Positions 7,147 through 15,468 of a DNA stretch of 27,777 nt are shown here, piece by piece. Positions within the stretch are counted from its first letter, which is position 1. Each line of letters begins with the position of its first letter. The position numbers and the translations under genes were made by a program. The DNA comes from BPGX01 sp035405785 (GTDB lineage: Bacteria; Bacteroidota; Bacteroidia; B-17B0; Aurantibacillaceae), in NCBI GenBank assembly GCA_035405785.1, contig DAONJS010000017.1:1-27777 (forward strand), given 5' to 3'. The notes under the pieces were generated by a model. That model did no database searches. It saw only the letters and a program-made list of their open reading frames with translations, and had not been told where the DNA came from.

Positions 7147-8211
7147 ATGAAAAGAATTCTTTTATTAACTGTATTTATTTCAATTTTGTCATTTGTTTAT
7201 TCTCAAAATGAAAGTGATGGTCTTGTAAAATGGCTGAATTTCAAAGAAGCACAGGAATTAAACAAACAAAATCCAAAGCCCTTCTTAGTGGATATTTATA
7301 CTGACTGGTGCGGATGGTGTAAAGTAATGATGAGAACAACTTATTCTAATCCAAATATTGCGGGTTACATCAATACTTACTTTTATCCTGTAAAATTTAA
7401 TGCTGAAACAAAAGATACAATTGAGTTTGATGGACAAAAGTATTATTCTACAAATGTGAATTATCCCAAATCTCCTCATCAATTAGCAGTAAAATTTTTA
7501 GGAAATAATTTAGCGTATCCTTCAACTGTTTTTTTATCATCAGATTTGAAAGTGAGTTTTTTAAGTCAGGGATATTTGAAAGAGCAGGATATTGAGCCCT
7601 TTTTGGTATTTATGGTAGAAAATGTTTTTCGGACTACGCCTTTTAATATATTTCAAACATTATTTAAAGATGCTTTTTACAATCCAAATCTTAATAAAAG
7701 AACGAAAGTTTTGACATTACAGGAAGTTGAGAAGAAAAAAAATAACAAAAAAATGGTGGTGTTTTTTTATACTAATTTTTGCAATAGTTGTAAAGTAATG
7801 ACACAGGCACTTATTCACGATTCGCTTGTGGCATCTGTATTAAACAAACATTTTAATACTGTTGTTTTGAATGCAGAAGAAGACACTGTTCGTTTTAATA
7901 ATCAAGTTTATACTAAGCAACTCATCAATAACTATCCATTTAATTCTATTGTTATTCCTTTAACTAACAATAAATTTTCAATTCCATCATTTGCTATATT
8001 AGATGAGCAATTGCAACCTATTGAAACAATAGGATTTTTTCAAACACCTGAAGCATTGCAACACATATTATTATACTTTGGTGAAAATCATTACAAATCA
8101 ATGACATGGGATGAATATGTAAAAAGAGAAAATGAAAAAAATTCTAATAAACCTGCCACAACATCATCTCCCAATCCCTCTAAAAATCAGGTAAATAAAA
8201 AGAGTAAGTAA
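7147..8211 (+). CDS. Secreted protein with two thioredoxin-fold domains
   Basis: This is probably a periplasmic thiol-disulfide protein. The 354 residues start with a signal peptide (MKRILLLTVFISILSFVYSQ). Domain 1 has the active site WCGWCK (Cys55, Cys58) and a cis-Pro site in AYPSTVF. Domain 2 has FCNSCK (Cys212, Cys215) and a cis-Pro site in SIPSFAI. The tail from about 335 is low-complexity (Asn, Ser, Pro, Thr, Lys). Each domain resembles DsbD-gamma/DUF255-like thioredoxins. The start follows a TATTTTTG promoter element closely. The gene ends one base before the mnmE ATG, so the two are likely cotranscribed, though no functional link is evident. The redox partner is unknown. Confidence 0.82.
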   Translation: MKRILLLTVFISILSFVYSQNESDGLVKWLNFKEAQELNKQNPKPFLVDIYTDWCGWCKVMMRTTYSNPNIAGYINTYFYPVKFNAETKDTIEFDGQKYYSTNVNYPKSPHQLAVKFLGNNLAYPSTVFLSSDLKVSFLSQGYLKEQDIEPFLVFMVENVFRTTPFNIFQTLFKDAFYNPNLNKRTKVLTLQEVEKKKNNKKMVVFFYTNFCNSCKVMTQALIHDSLVASVLNKHFNTVVLNAEEDTVRFNNQVYTKQLINNYPFNSIVIPLTNNKFSIPSFAILDEQLQPIETIGFFQTPEALQHILLYFGENHYKSMTWDEYVKRENEKNSNKPATTSSPNPSKNQVNKKSK

Positions 8212-8212
8212 A

Positions 8213-9601
8213 ATGACCTCATTTTTATTTTCGGAAGAAACAATTGTAGCCATTTCATCGCCTTTTGGAATGGGCGGTGTAGCGGTGATTCGCTGTTCAG
8301 GAAAAGATGCTATTTCAATTGTTTCAAAAATTTTTTTCAAAAAAAATCTTGAAGCATTTGATTGGGAAAAATTAAAATTTAGAAGAATGTATTATGGCAT
8401 TATAGCCGAAAATACTGAAATTATTGATGAAGTAATGATGTGTGTGTTTAAATCACCGCATTCATATACAGGTGAAGATATTGTTGAGATATATTGTCAT
8501 GGTTCTATTTATGTGCAGCAAAAAATTGTGCAGTTATTTATTGAAAAAGGTGCAAGATTAGCAAATGCTGGAGAATTTACAGTTCGTGCCTATTTGAACG
8601 GAAAAATTAATTTATCTGAAGCAGAAGCCATCGGTGATTTAATTCATTCTGAAACAGAATCGGCTCACAAATTAGCCATTCAGCAATTAAAAGGTGGCTA
8701 TAAAATTTTGATTGATGAATTAAGAGATCAAATACTCAATTTCGCATCTTTGTTAGAATTAGAATTAGATTTTAGTGAAGAAGATGTTGAGTTTGCAAAT
8801 CGTAAGCAACTTATAAATTTGTTGCAAAATGCCATTCAAAAATTAGATGAGTTGTTGAATAGTTTTCAAATGGGTAATGCTATTAAAACGGGCATTCCTG
8901 TTGTGATTTTAGGAAAACCAAATTCTGGAAAATCTACATTACTGAATGCTTTATTAAATGAAGAAAAAGCAATTGTAAGCGAAATACCAGGAACCACAAG
9001 AGATTTAATAGAAGATAGAATGATTATCAATGGTATTTTGTTTAGAATTATTGATACAGCAGGTATTAGAGAAGCACAGGATACAATTGAAAAAATAGGT
9101 ATTGAAAGAGCTAAGCAATCTATTCAAAAAGCAATGATTGTAATACTTTTAGAAGATGTGAATAATCGAAATGAAAGCGAGACAAATGAGTATATTCAAA
9201 TGATTCAATCTATCAATCCTTCTGCTAAACTATTGCGAGTTCTTAATAAAATTGATACTTGTAAAAACATTGAAAAAACTGATAATGCAGACACGATTTA
9301 CATTTCAGCAAAAGAGAAAATTAATTTAGATAAGGTAAAAGAAAAATTATATCAGATTGTTATTGATAATGGTTATCAGCCACATCAGCCAATGGTTAGC
9401 AATATCAGACATTACAATGAATTGAAAAGTGCAAAAGTATTTCTTGAAAAAGCATTAAAAGATTTGTCATCCAATATAAGTAGTGAATTAATTGCAGAAG
9501 ATTTGAAATTTGCTATTCAACATTTATCAAATATTACAGGTAAAATTACATCGGAAGATATTCTCACCAATATATTTTCAAAGTTTTGTATAGGGAAGTG
9601 A
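8213..9601 (+). CDS. mnmE: tRNA modification GTPase MnmE
   Basis: With MnmG, this GTPase installs the 5-carboxymethylaminomethyl group on the wobble uridine (U34) of certain tRNAs in the cytosol. The 462 residues show the N-terminal formyl-THF-binding domain (SSPFGMGGVAVIRCSG, GEDIVEIYCHG), a helical domain with an inserted G domain carrying G1 GKPNSGKS (234-241), TTRD (261-264), DTAG (281-284) and NKID, and the C-terminal CIGK, the family's essential CxGK. Length matches the norm of about 450-460. It starts 1 bp after the thioredoxin gene and converges on the M28 peptidase gene, with 7 bp between stop codons. Confidence 0.97.
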   Translation: MTSFLFSEETIVAISSPFGMGGVAVIRCSGKDAISIVSKIFFKKNLEAFDWEKLKFRRMYYGIIAENTEIIDEVMMCVFKSPHSYTGEDIVEIYCHGSIYVQQKIVQLFIEKGARLANAGEFTVRAYLNGKINLSEAEAIGDLIHSETESAHKLAIQQLKGGYKILIDELRDQILNFASLLELELDFSEEDVEFANRKQLINLLQNAIQKLDELLNSFQMGNAIKTGIPVVILGKPNSGKSTLLNALLNEEKAIVSEIPGTTRDLIEDRMIINGILFRIIDTAGIREAQDTIEKIGIERAKQSIQKAMIVILLEDVNNRNESETNEYIQMIQSINPSAKLLRVLNKIDTCKNIEKTDNADTIYISAKEKINLDKVKEKLYQIVIDNGYQPHQPMVSNIRHYNELKSAKVFLEKALKDLSSNISSELIAEDLKFAIQHLSNITGKITSEDILTNIFSKFCIGK

Positions 9602-9603
9602 AG

Positions 9604-9621
9604 TGTTATTAAAAAGTAACA
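9604..9621. terminator. Small stem-loop at the convergent gene junction
   Basis: TGTTA (9604-9608) and TAACA (9617-9621) can pair around an 8-nt loop. The element spans the 7-bp gap between two convergent stop codons and runs into the 3' end of the M28 gene. The stem is short and AT-rich and no T-run directly follows, so termination here is only a possibility. Confidence 0.22.
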
Positions 9622-10859
9622 TCCACTAACATTTCTTCATTTTGTCTTTTTATTTTTACTTTGATGGTTTGACCTTTTTCAAATTTTGATAAGGATTGCA
9701 TATAATCTTGCATTGAATTAACAGGAATATCACCCATTTGTAAAATAATATCACCTGCTCTAATGCCCGCTCTTTCTGCAGGTTTTCCATTCGTTACACC
9801 ATCTACTTTTACACCTTTGCCTTCATAAGTGTAATCTGGCATAATGCCCATTGTAACTTTGAAACTTGTTTTATTTTCTTTTGGTGCAGCAGTTTTTTGA
9901 AATTGCATAGCAACAGGTTGATTGCTGATTTCTTTAATCAAATCAACAATGAATTCTAAAATTTTTGCTTCACCATTAAAGTTAATTTTATCTGCATCAT
10001 CGCTTGGTTTGTGATAATCAGAATGTTGTCCTGTAAAGAAATGCAGAACAGGAATGTCTTTCAAATAAAATGATGTTTGGTCGCTGGGTCCTATACCACT
10101 GCTGTCTTTTTTAATATTAAAAGAATACTTTTCATTCACTTTATCAATTAATGGAACAAATTGATTAGATGTGCCAACACCATAAATTACTAACTTTTTA
10201 GTGCTATCATTTAATCTTCCAATCATATCCATATTTATCATAAAGTAAATTTTTTCTAATGGATAATTTGGATTTTCTGTCCATTTTTTTGAACCAATTA
10301 AACCTAATTCTTCGCCCGAAAATGCCATAAATAAAAAGTTATATTTTTTGAACGATTTGTCTTGAGAGAAATATCTTGCCAATTCAAGCATTCCAGCAGT
10401 TCCTGAAGCATTATCATCTGCACCGTTGTGAATTTTACCTTCTGGATTTGGGTCTAAACTATTATGGTCTTTACCTAATCCAAGATGGTCGTAGTGCGCA
10501 CCAATCACAATAGTTTTTTCTGCATTATTATCCAAAAAACCAATCACATCAATGCCTTTATATTCGGGCATTCCTGATGTAGAAGTATCGTGTGGATTTT
10601 TCTTTTTCTTAAATGTAAAGTAGTAATAAAAACTTTTTTGATTTGCTGAATTAGTCAATGGTTGTAAATTGTATTTTTTGAATTGTGATGCAATGTATTC
10701 TGCGGCTTTTGCTTCTTCGGGTGTAGCGGTGCCACGACCTTTTAATTTATCTGATGCTAAATAACGAATATGTTTTTCAATGATTTTTGAATCAATGTTT
10801 TGAGCAAATGCAACTTGTGCGATTATTCCAATGATTATGATTAATGCAACTTTTCTCAT
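9609..10859 (-). CDS. Secreted M28-family aminopeptidase with PDZ domain
   Basis: This is an exported zinc peptidase expected to remove N-terminal residues from peptides. The 416 residues have a signal peptide (1-19, ending FAQ), an M28 catalytic domain with AHYDHLG (His122), GADDNASG (Asp148/149), FSGEELGLIGS (Glu183/184), INMDMIGR (Asp211) and DYHKPSDD (His283), which together supply the two-zinc site and catalytic Glu, and a C-terminal PDZ domain (about 330-416: GIRAGDIILQMGDIPVNS). It is the last gene of the leftward DUF5606-TlpA-ribE run, 10 bp after ribE. M28-PDZ fusions are common in Bacteroidota. Exact specificity cannot be read from sequence. Confidence 0.92.
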   Translation of the reverse strand: MRKVALIIIIGIIAQVAFAQNIDSKIIEKHIRYLASDKLKGRGTATPEEAKAAEYIASQFKKYNLQPLTNSANQKSFYYYFTFKKKKNPHDTSTSGMPEYKGIDVIGFLDNNAEKTIVIGAHYDHLGLGKDHNSLDPNPEGKIHNGADDNASGTAGMLELARYFSQDKSFKKYNFLFMAFSGEELGLIGSKKWTENPNYPLEKIYFMINMDMIGRLNDSTKKLVIYGVGTSNQFVPLIDKVNEKYSFNIKKDSSGIGPSDQTSFYLKDIPVLHFFTGQHSDYHKPSDDADKINFNGEAKILEFIVDLIKEISNQPVAMQFQKTAAPKENKTSFKVTMGIMPDYTYEGKGVKVDGVTNGKPAERAGIRAGDIILQMGDIPVNSMQDYMQSLSKFEKGQTIKVKIKRQNEEMLVDVTF

Positions 10860-10869
10860 AGTTTTATAT

Positions 10870-11463
10870 TTATTGCTTTTGTTGATTTAAAATTTTTGCG
10901 ATGTATTTGCCAATGTTATCAAATTCAAGATTTACAGTATCTCCAACTGATAGATATTTGATATTAGTATGTTCGTAAGTATAAGGAATAATATGCACTG
11001 AAAATTTATTTTTTTCACTTTCTACTACTGTCAAACTAATTCCGTTTATAGCAATGCTGCCTTTTGGAATAGTAATAAAATAAGGGTTTTCGGGATGTTC
11101 AATAATTAATTCTTTGCTGCCATTTAAATCATTGATATTTTTTACAACACCAATTGTATCAATATGCCCATACACAAAATGCCCGTCAATTCTGTCTCCT
11201 ACTTTAATACTTCTTTCAATATTGATAATATCATTGATTTTAGAATTTTTGAAATTTGTTTTATCTAAAGTTTCTTTAATTAAAGTTACTTTGTAGTAGG
11301 GTGGTTGAACATCAGTAACAGTAAGGCATACACCATTATGTGCAATACTTTGATCTATATATAATTCATTTGCAATAGAAGTTTCTAAAGTTAGAATAAT
11401 ATTTGTTTGATAATGTTGAATATCTTTTACAATTGCGGTAGTTTCAATGATTCCAGAAAACAT
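10870..11463 (-). CDS. ribE: Riboflavin synthase, alpha chain
   Basis: The enzyme dismutates two 6,7-dimethyl-8-ribityllumazine molecules into riboflavin and a pyrimidinedione, the last step of riboflavin synthesis. The 197 residues begin MFSGIIE and contain two lumazine-binding barrels, each with the repeat features: GVCLTV with GDRIDGHFVYGHIDTIG in the first, and GSIAINGISLTVVE in the second. Length is typical (about 195-215). It is 2 bp from the TlpA-like gene upstream and 10 bp from the M28 gene downstream. No FMN riboswitch is visible near it and no other rib gene is adjacent. Confidence 0.95.
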   Translation of the reverse strand: MFSGIIETTAIVKDIQHYQTNIILTLETSIANELYIDQSIAHNGVCLTVTDVQPPYYKVTLIKETLDKTNFKNSKINDIINIERSIKVGDRIDGHFVYGHIDTIGVVKNINDLNGSKELIIEHPENPYFITIPKGSIAINGISLTVVESEKNKFSVHIIPYTYEHTNIKYLSVGDTVNLEFDNIGKYIAKILNQQKQ

Positions 11464-11465
11464 AG

Positions 11466-12716
11466 TTAGTTAATTAATTCATTGATATAATCTTGAATGT
11501 GTTGTTTAGTTTGATCATAAAGTTCAAGAGTAGAAGGTCCATTAAATCCAATAGTGGCTTTGAAAGGACGATGTGATTTATCAAAATAAATAGTAGTGGG
11601 AAAAGCAGGAATTTTATTAATTTCAGGAAAAATGGAAAATGGTGGTTGATTGCCTTTTTCCGATAGTAACACAATAGGATAAGGAATGTTTAGTTTTTGA
11701 CGATAATTTTTAAGATGTGTAATTGATTTTTGTAAATCATTTGTTCGTTCTACTGATAATGCAATGATTTGAATATTTTTTGATAATGTATTATACCATT
11801 CAGAAAAAAGTTTGTTTTCATCAGTGCAGTTAGGACACCAGGATCCCATTAAGAGTAATACTATAGGTTTGTTTTGTTCTAAAATTATTTCTTTACCATC
11901 AATATCTTTCCATTGATGTTGAAGTGTGAAGTTCGTATTTGAAAAAATATCTGATAAATTTATTTCATTTTTGAAATAGTTTGAGGTATCAGGTATTGCA
12001 GAAAATTTTTCTACTCCCCAATTACCATAATAAATAAAACCAATAATGCTATCTGCTTTCTTATTTTTTGAATAAAAAACTTTTGCGAGAATTTGAGTAG
12101 CAAAAGAACCATTAAATACTGATAAGTATAAAGAATCATTTTTAGTAAGGTAACCATTCAAATTTCCAAAATCACCATAAGGCGTGGCTACACTTCCTGA
12201 TAAATAAGGATATACAAAATTATTGTAATATCTAAAAACTGCTTTTGCAGAATATGAATTTTTTGAATGAATTTTAAATGTCCATTTATCAGGAAAATTT
12301 TTCATTTTGATTGAATCAATATAAGGAAAAGTTTTTAATTGATTGATAGAGCAGGGTAGGGAATAAACTTTTGTCCCAGAATATTTAAGCCAATTTCCAG
12401 AATAAAAATTTTGTGAATGTTTTTTAATTACACATTTGTTTTCATAAAGAGATATCGAAAAATGACAACTATCTTTTTGACATTTTAATGGTGATTGATA
12501 TTTAATAGCAGAAGGATATGCAGGAATGCTTATGTTTGAATTATCAATAATTACCGGTATTTTCAAAGATACACTATCATTTAGTTTTAAATGAAATTGA
12601 TAAAAATTTTTTTGAGCATAAGAAAATACTATAACTAAAATGAATTGAAATAAAACAAACTTGAACCTTTCTAAAACATCAAAAAACATAAGGAAATATA
12701 TCAATATCAAACTCAA
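11466..12716 (-). CDS. TlpA-like thioredoxin-domain protein, exported
   Basis: This is a predicted periplasmic thiol-disulfide protein. The C-terminal thioredoxin fold (about 265-416) has GSWCPNC (Cys294, Cys297) and a cis-Pro site in AFPTTIYFDK, as in TlpA/ResA proteins. The N-terminal 230 residues are beta-rich with several extra cysteines and no family I can name. The start is uncertain: ATG 12716 places a charged DVLERFK stretch between two hydrophobic parts, whereas ATG 12689 (residue 10) gives a cleaner signal peptide ending SYAQ. It lies 24 bp after the DUF5606 gene and 2 bp before ribE. A role in cytochrome or envelope disulfide chemistry is only inference. Confidence 0.8.
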   Translation of the reverse strand: MSLILIYFLMFFDVLERFKFVLFQFILVIVFSYAQKNFYQFHLKLNDSVSLKIPVIIDNSNISIPAYPSAIKYQSPLKCQKDSCHFSISLYENKCVIKKHSQNFYSGNWLKYSGTKVYSLPCSINQLKTFPYIDSIKMKNFPDKWTFKIHSKNSYSAKAVFRYYNNFVYPYLSGSVATPYGDFGNLNGYLTKNDSLYLSVFNGSFATQILAKVFYSKNKKADSIIGFIYYGNWGVEKFSAIPDTSNYFKNEINLSDIFSNTNFTLQHQWKDIDGKEIILEQNKPIVLLLMGSWCPNCTDENKLFSEWYNTLSKNIQIIALSVERTNDLQKSITHLKNYRQKLNIPYPIVLLSEKGNQPPFSIFPEINKIPAFPTTIYFDKSHRPFKATIGFNGPSTLELYDQTKQHIQDYINELIN

Positions 12717-12740
12717 AAAGATACAGAAAAAATGAATAAA

Positions 12741-13277
12741 TTATTCACTATCTGTTTTCTTTTTGCGTCCTCTTTTTTTAGGGGCAGGTGTATCAGTTGC
12801 AGTTTCTGTGCTTTCTTTTTCAATACTTACACTTTCTGGTTGATTTTTATTTTCAGAAACTTCTTTATTATTTTCATCTTCTATAACATTAAGCATATTA
12901 GCAGAATGCAAAGCATTATACCATTGAATGAGTTTTCGCATATTATTGATATACACTCTTTCTCTATCGTATTCAGGGATTGCTTTTTCAAACAAAGTTT
13001 TTATTTCTTCATCAGAACTTTTTTTATGGTGAGGTGCTGGTTGACCATTCAATACTTCGTATAAACGATACAATGCTTCTGAAACAAACATTTCTGCATC
13101 GTTTGTAAAAATACGCACAGTTTCTAATGAAAATAACTTACTGTTATTTAAAATAATAGTTCTTTTTTTGTCAATGATATTTTCTACAATAACACCTTTT
13201 GTGCCATTAGTAATGATTTTGTATAATCCTGGTTCGCCAGTAACTGTAATGATTTTATCTACATCTATTCTTTTCAT
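12741..13277 (-). CDS. DUF5606 family protein with basic tail
   Basis: This 178-residue soluble protein has an N-terminal domain (about 1-70: ITVTGEPGLYKII, GVIVENI) that I recognise as DUF5606, a conserved Bacteroidota family of unknown function, then a helical part (75-135) with YNALHSANML. The last 40 residues are acidic and disordered and end in a basic patch, PKKRGRKKK, resembling an AT-hook core (KRGRK). It has a TATATTTG promoter element 31 nt upstream of the ATG and lies 52 bp after fabG, so it probably starts its own unit leading into the TlpA-like gene. Nucleic-acid binding is a guess from the tail alone. Confidence 0.8.
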   Translation of the reverse strand: MKRIDVDKIITVTGEPGLYKIITNGTKGVIVENIIDKKRTIILNNSKLFSLETVRIFTNDAEMFVSEALYRLYEVLNGQPAPHHKKSSDEEIKTLFEKAIPEYDRERVYINNMRKLIQWYNALHSANMLNVIEDENNKEVSENKNQPESVSIEKESTETATDTPAPKKRGRKKKTDSE

Positions 13278-13308
13278 AAATTAATTTTTAAATTAAATTG
13301 AGATTTTG

Positions 13309-13316
13309 CAAATATA
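13309..13316 (-). promoter_or_regulatory. Bacteroidota -7 element before the DUF5606 gene
   Basis: TATATTTG followed by C on the minus strand matches TAnnTTTG(C) and lies 31 nt before the ATG, inside the 52-bp gap after fabG. The -33 position would fall in the end of fabG and shows no clear TTTG. Confidence 0.45.
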
Positions 13317-13329
13317 CAGATTAAATTTT

Positions 13330-14076
13330 TTATGTTAGCATTCCACCACACACATTTATACACTGACCAGTAATATAACTGCTCATATCAGATGCTAAAA
13401 ATAAACAAGCATTAGCAACATCTTCAGGTGTGCCGCCTCTCTTTAATGGGATGCTTTGACGCCATTGTTCAATAACTTTTTCGTCAAGAGCGTGTGTCAT
13501 TTCAGTTTCAATAAAACCAGGTGCTACTGCATTACATCGGATATTACGAGAACCTAATTCTAATGCCACTGATTTTGTAAATCCTATTATTCCTGCTTTT
13601 GAAGCAGCGTAGTTGGCTTGACCAGCATTACCTTTAATTCCTACAACAGATGAGATATTGATAATACTTCCTTTTCTGTTTTTGAGCATAAATTTTTGAA
13701 CGGCTTTGGTGTAATTAAAAACTGACTTCAAATTGGCTCTGATAACTTCATCAAATTGAGCTTCTGTCATTCTCATTAAAAGTCCATCTTTTGTAATACC
13801 TGCATTATTCACTAAAATATCAATATTACCAAACTCTTTAATAATTTCATCGACTACTTTTTCTGCCAGTGAATAATCTCCTGCATCTGCTTTAAATCCT
13901 TTTACTTTTACACCAAATTTAATTAATTCATTTTCTAATTCAATGGCTTTACTTTCATTACTCATATAAGTAAAAGCCACATTACATCCTTGTTCTGCAA
14001 ATTTTAATGCAATACCTCTTCCTATTCCTCTTGTAGCACCTGTAATGAGGGCTGTTTTGTTTTCTAATAATTTCAT
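13330..14076 (-). CDS. fabG: 3-oxoacyl-ACP reductase (SDR family)
   Basis: This is an NADPH-dependent reductase of 3-ketoacyl-ACP in the fatty acid elongation cycle. The 248 residues show the cofactor motif TGATRGIG (12-19), NNAG (90-93), and the catalytic tetrad Asn115, Ser143, Tyr156 and Lys160 (YAASK) with FabG spacing, plus the C-terminal SSYITGQCINVCGG dimer signature. Length is that of FabG. It follows purD by 44 bp with no strong promoter between, so it may be read from the purD promoter. Other short-chain dehydrogenases are possible in principle, but the match to FabG is close over its length. Confidence 0.92.
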   Translation of the reverse strand: MKLLENKTALITGATRGIGRGIALKFAEQGCNVAFTYMSNESKAIELENELIKFGVKVKGFKADAGDYSLAEKVVDEIIKEFGNIDILVNNAGITKDGLLMRMTEAQFDEVIRANLKSVFNYTKAVQKFMLKNRKGSIINISSVVGIKGNAGQANYAASKAGIIGFTKSVALELGSRNIRCNAVAPGFIETEMTHALDEKVIEQWRQSIPLKRGGTPEDVANACLFLASDMSSYITGQCINVCGGMLT

Positions 14077-14120
14077 ATTAAAATTTTGAGCAAATTAAAC
14101 TAATTTTTTATTTAGTAACA

Positions 14121-15422
14121 TTACTTTTTTATCAATGATAATACATCAGCACCAATATCTTTTCTAAAATATTTATTTTCAAAATGAATGTGTTCAATGG
14201 AATTATAGGACATTGCCAGAGCTTCTTCTAATGTATTTGCCAGTGAAGATACTGCAAGCACTCTGCCTCCATTAGTAACTAATTTATTATCTTTCATTGC
14301 AGTGCCTGCATAAAAAATATGTGATTTGATTTGATTGCTTTCTATTTTAATTGGAAAACCTTTTTCAAATTTTTCGGGATAACCTTTTGATGCTAAAATT
14401 ACAGTAGCAGCACATTTATCGGAAATTTTTATTGTGTAGTTGTCTAATTGTTTATTCCATGTTTTTTCAAACAATTCTAATATATCTGACTCAATTCGCA
14501 GCATTATGGATTCTGTTTCGGGGTCGCCTAATCTGCAATTGTATTCTATCACATAAGGTTCGCCATTCACATTCATTAAACCAAAAAATATAAATCCGCA
14601 ATAAGAGATTTTTTCAGCCAGCAATCCATTTAATGTGGGTTGAATAATTCTATCAATTACTTTTTGTGTAAAATCTTTTGTAGAAATACCTAATGCAGGG
14701 CTTACAGTGCCCATTCCGCCTGTATTTGGGCCTGTATCATTTTCACCAATTCTTTTATAATCCTTTGCATCGGGTAGCAATACATATTGATTTTCGTTAC
14801 ACAATACAAAATAAGATACTTCAATTCCTTTCAAAAATTCTTCAATGACAATTGTTTCAGAAGCATTTCCAAATTTACCAGCAAACATTTCTTCAATTGT
14901 GTTTTTTGCTTCTTCAAATGTTTGTGCAATAACTACACCTTTACCTGCGGCTAAACCATCTGCTTTAATAACATAAGGAGGATTTAATTTTTTTATAAAA
15001 TGAATGGCATCATCAAATTGATTTTTATTGAATGATTGATATTGTGCAGTTGGAATATTGTATTTTTTCATAAAAGATTTAGCAAAGGCCTTACTACCTT
15101 CTAACATTGCACCAGATTGGGTTGGACCAATTACCATTACTTTTTCTAATACTTTATCTGATTGAATACTATCTACAAAGCCATTAACTAATGGGTCTTC
15201 TGGCCCAATGACTACTATATCAATATCTTTTTCCCAGATGATTTTTTTTATTTCATCAAAATTAGAAAGTGGAATATTCAAGTTTGTTCCACATAATGCT
15301 GTGCCAGGATTTCCCGGAGTGATATATAAGTTATTCAAAAATTTACTTTGACTGATTTTCCAAGCAATGGCATGTTCTCTTGCTCCATTTCCAAGTAATA
15401 ATACATTATAGTTTTGAGACAT
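14121..15422 (-). CDS. purD: Phosphoribosylamine-glycine ligase (GAR synthetase)
   Basis: The enzyme joins 5-phosphoribosylamine and glycine with ATP, the second step of purine synthesis. The 433 residues have the N-terminal GNGAREHAIAWK, VIGPEDPLVNG, the ATP-grasp region ADGLAAGKGV, NTGGMG, and YNCRLGDPETE for metal binding. I chose ATG 15422. A TTG 12 nt upstream (15434) is in frame but lies within the -7 promoter box at 15432-15439, so it cannot be inside the transcript. The start is thus only about 3-4 nt from the predicted transcription start. fabG follows by 44 bp. Confidence 0.95.
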   Translation of the reverse strand: MSQNYNVLLLGNGAREHAIAWKISQSKFLNNLYITPGNPGTALCGTNLNIPLSNFDEIKKIIWEKDIDIVVIGPEDPLVNGFVDSIQSDKVLEKVMVIGPTQSGAMLEGSKAFAKSFMKKYNIPTAQYQSFNKNQFDDAIHFIKKLNPPYVIKADGLAAGKGVVIAQTFEEAKNTIEEMFAGKFGNASETIVIEEFLKGIEVSYFVLCNENQYVLLPDAKDYKRIGENDTGPNTGGMGTVSPALGISTKDFTQKVIDRIIQPTLNGLLAEKISYCGFIFFGLMNVNGEPYVIEYNCRLGDPETESIMLRIESDILELFEKTWNKQLDNYTIKISDKCAATVILASKGYPEKFEKGFPIKIESNQIKSHIFYAGTAMKDNKLVTNGGRVLAVSSLANTLEEALAMSYNSIEHIHFENKYFRKDIGADVLSLIKK

Positions 15423-15431
15423 TTTTTTAGG

Positions 15432-15464
15432 CAAACATACTAAATTTTAAAGTGAATGTGCAAA
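15432..15464 (-). promoter_or_regulatory. Complete Bacteroidota promoter for purD
   Basis: On the minus strand, TTTG (15461-15464), a 21-nt spacer, then TATGTTTG (15432-15439) match the consensus TTTG-N19-21-TAnnTTTG. The whole promoter fits in the 46-bp gap between the aldose epimerase stop and purD, separating purD from the upstream operon and giving an almost leaderless mRNA. Confidence 0.72.
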
Positions 15465-15468
15465 TGGA

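Noticed and set aside
10860..11465. Possible FMN riboswitch near ribE
   Set aside because: ribE is preceded by a coding gene 2 bp away and no conserved RFN-type pairing or G/C-rich leader is seen.
12732..13064. A Phe-rich 110-codon rightward open frame opposite the DUF5606 gene
   Set aside because: Its Phe/Ser content reflects the Lys/Glu-rich coding strand; the DUF5606 frame has family similarity.
15423..15434. TTG start adding four residues to PurD
   Set aside because: It lies within the -7 promoter element, so it would not be on the mRNA.
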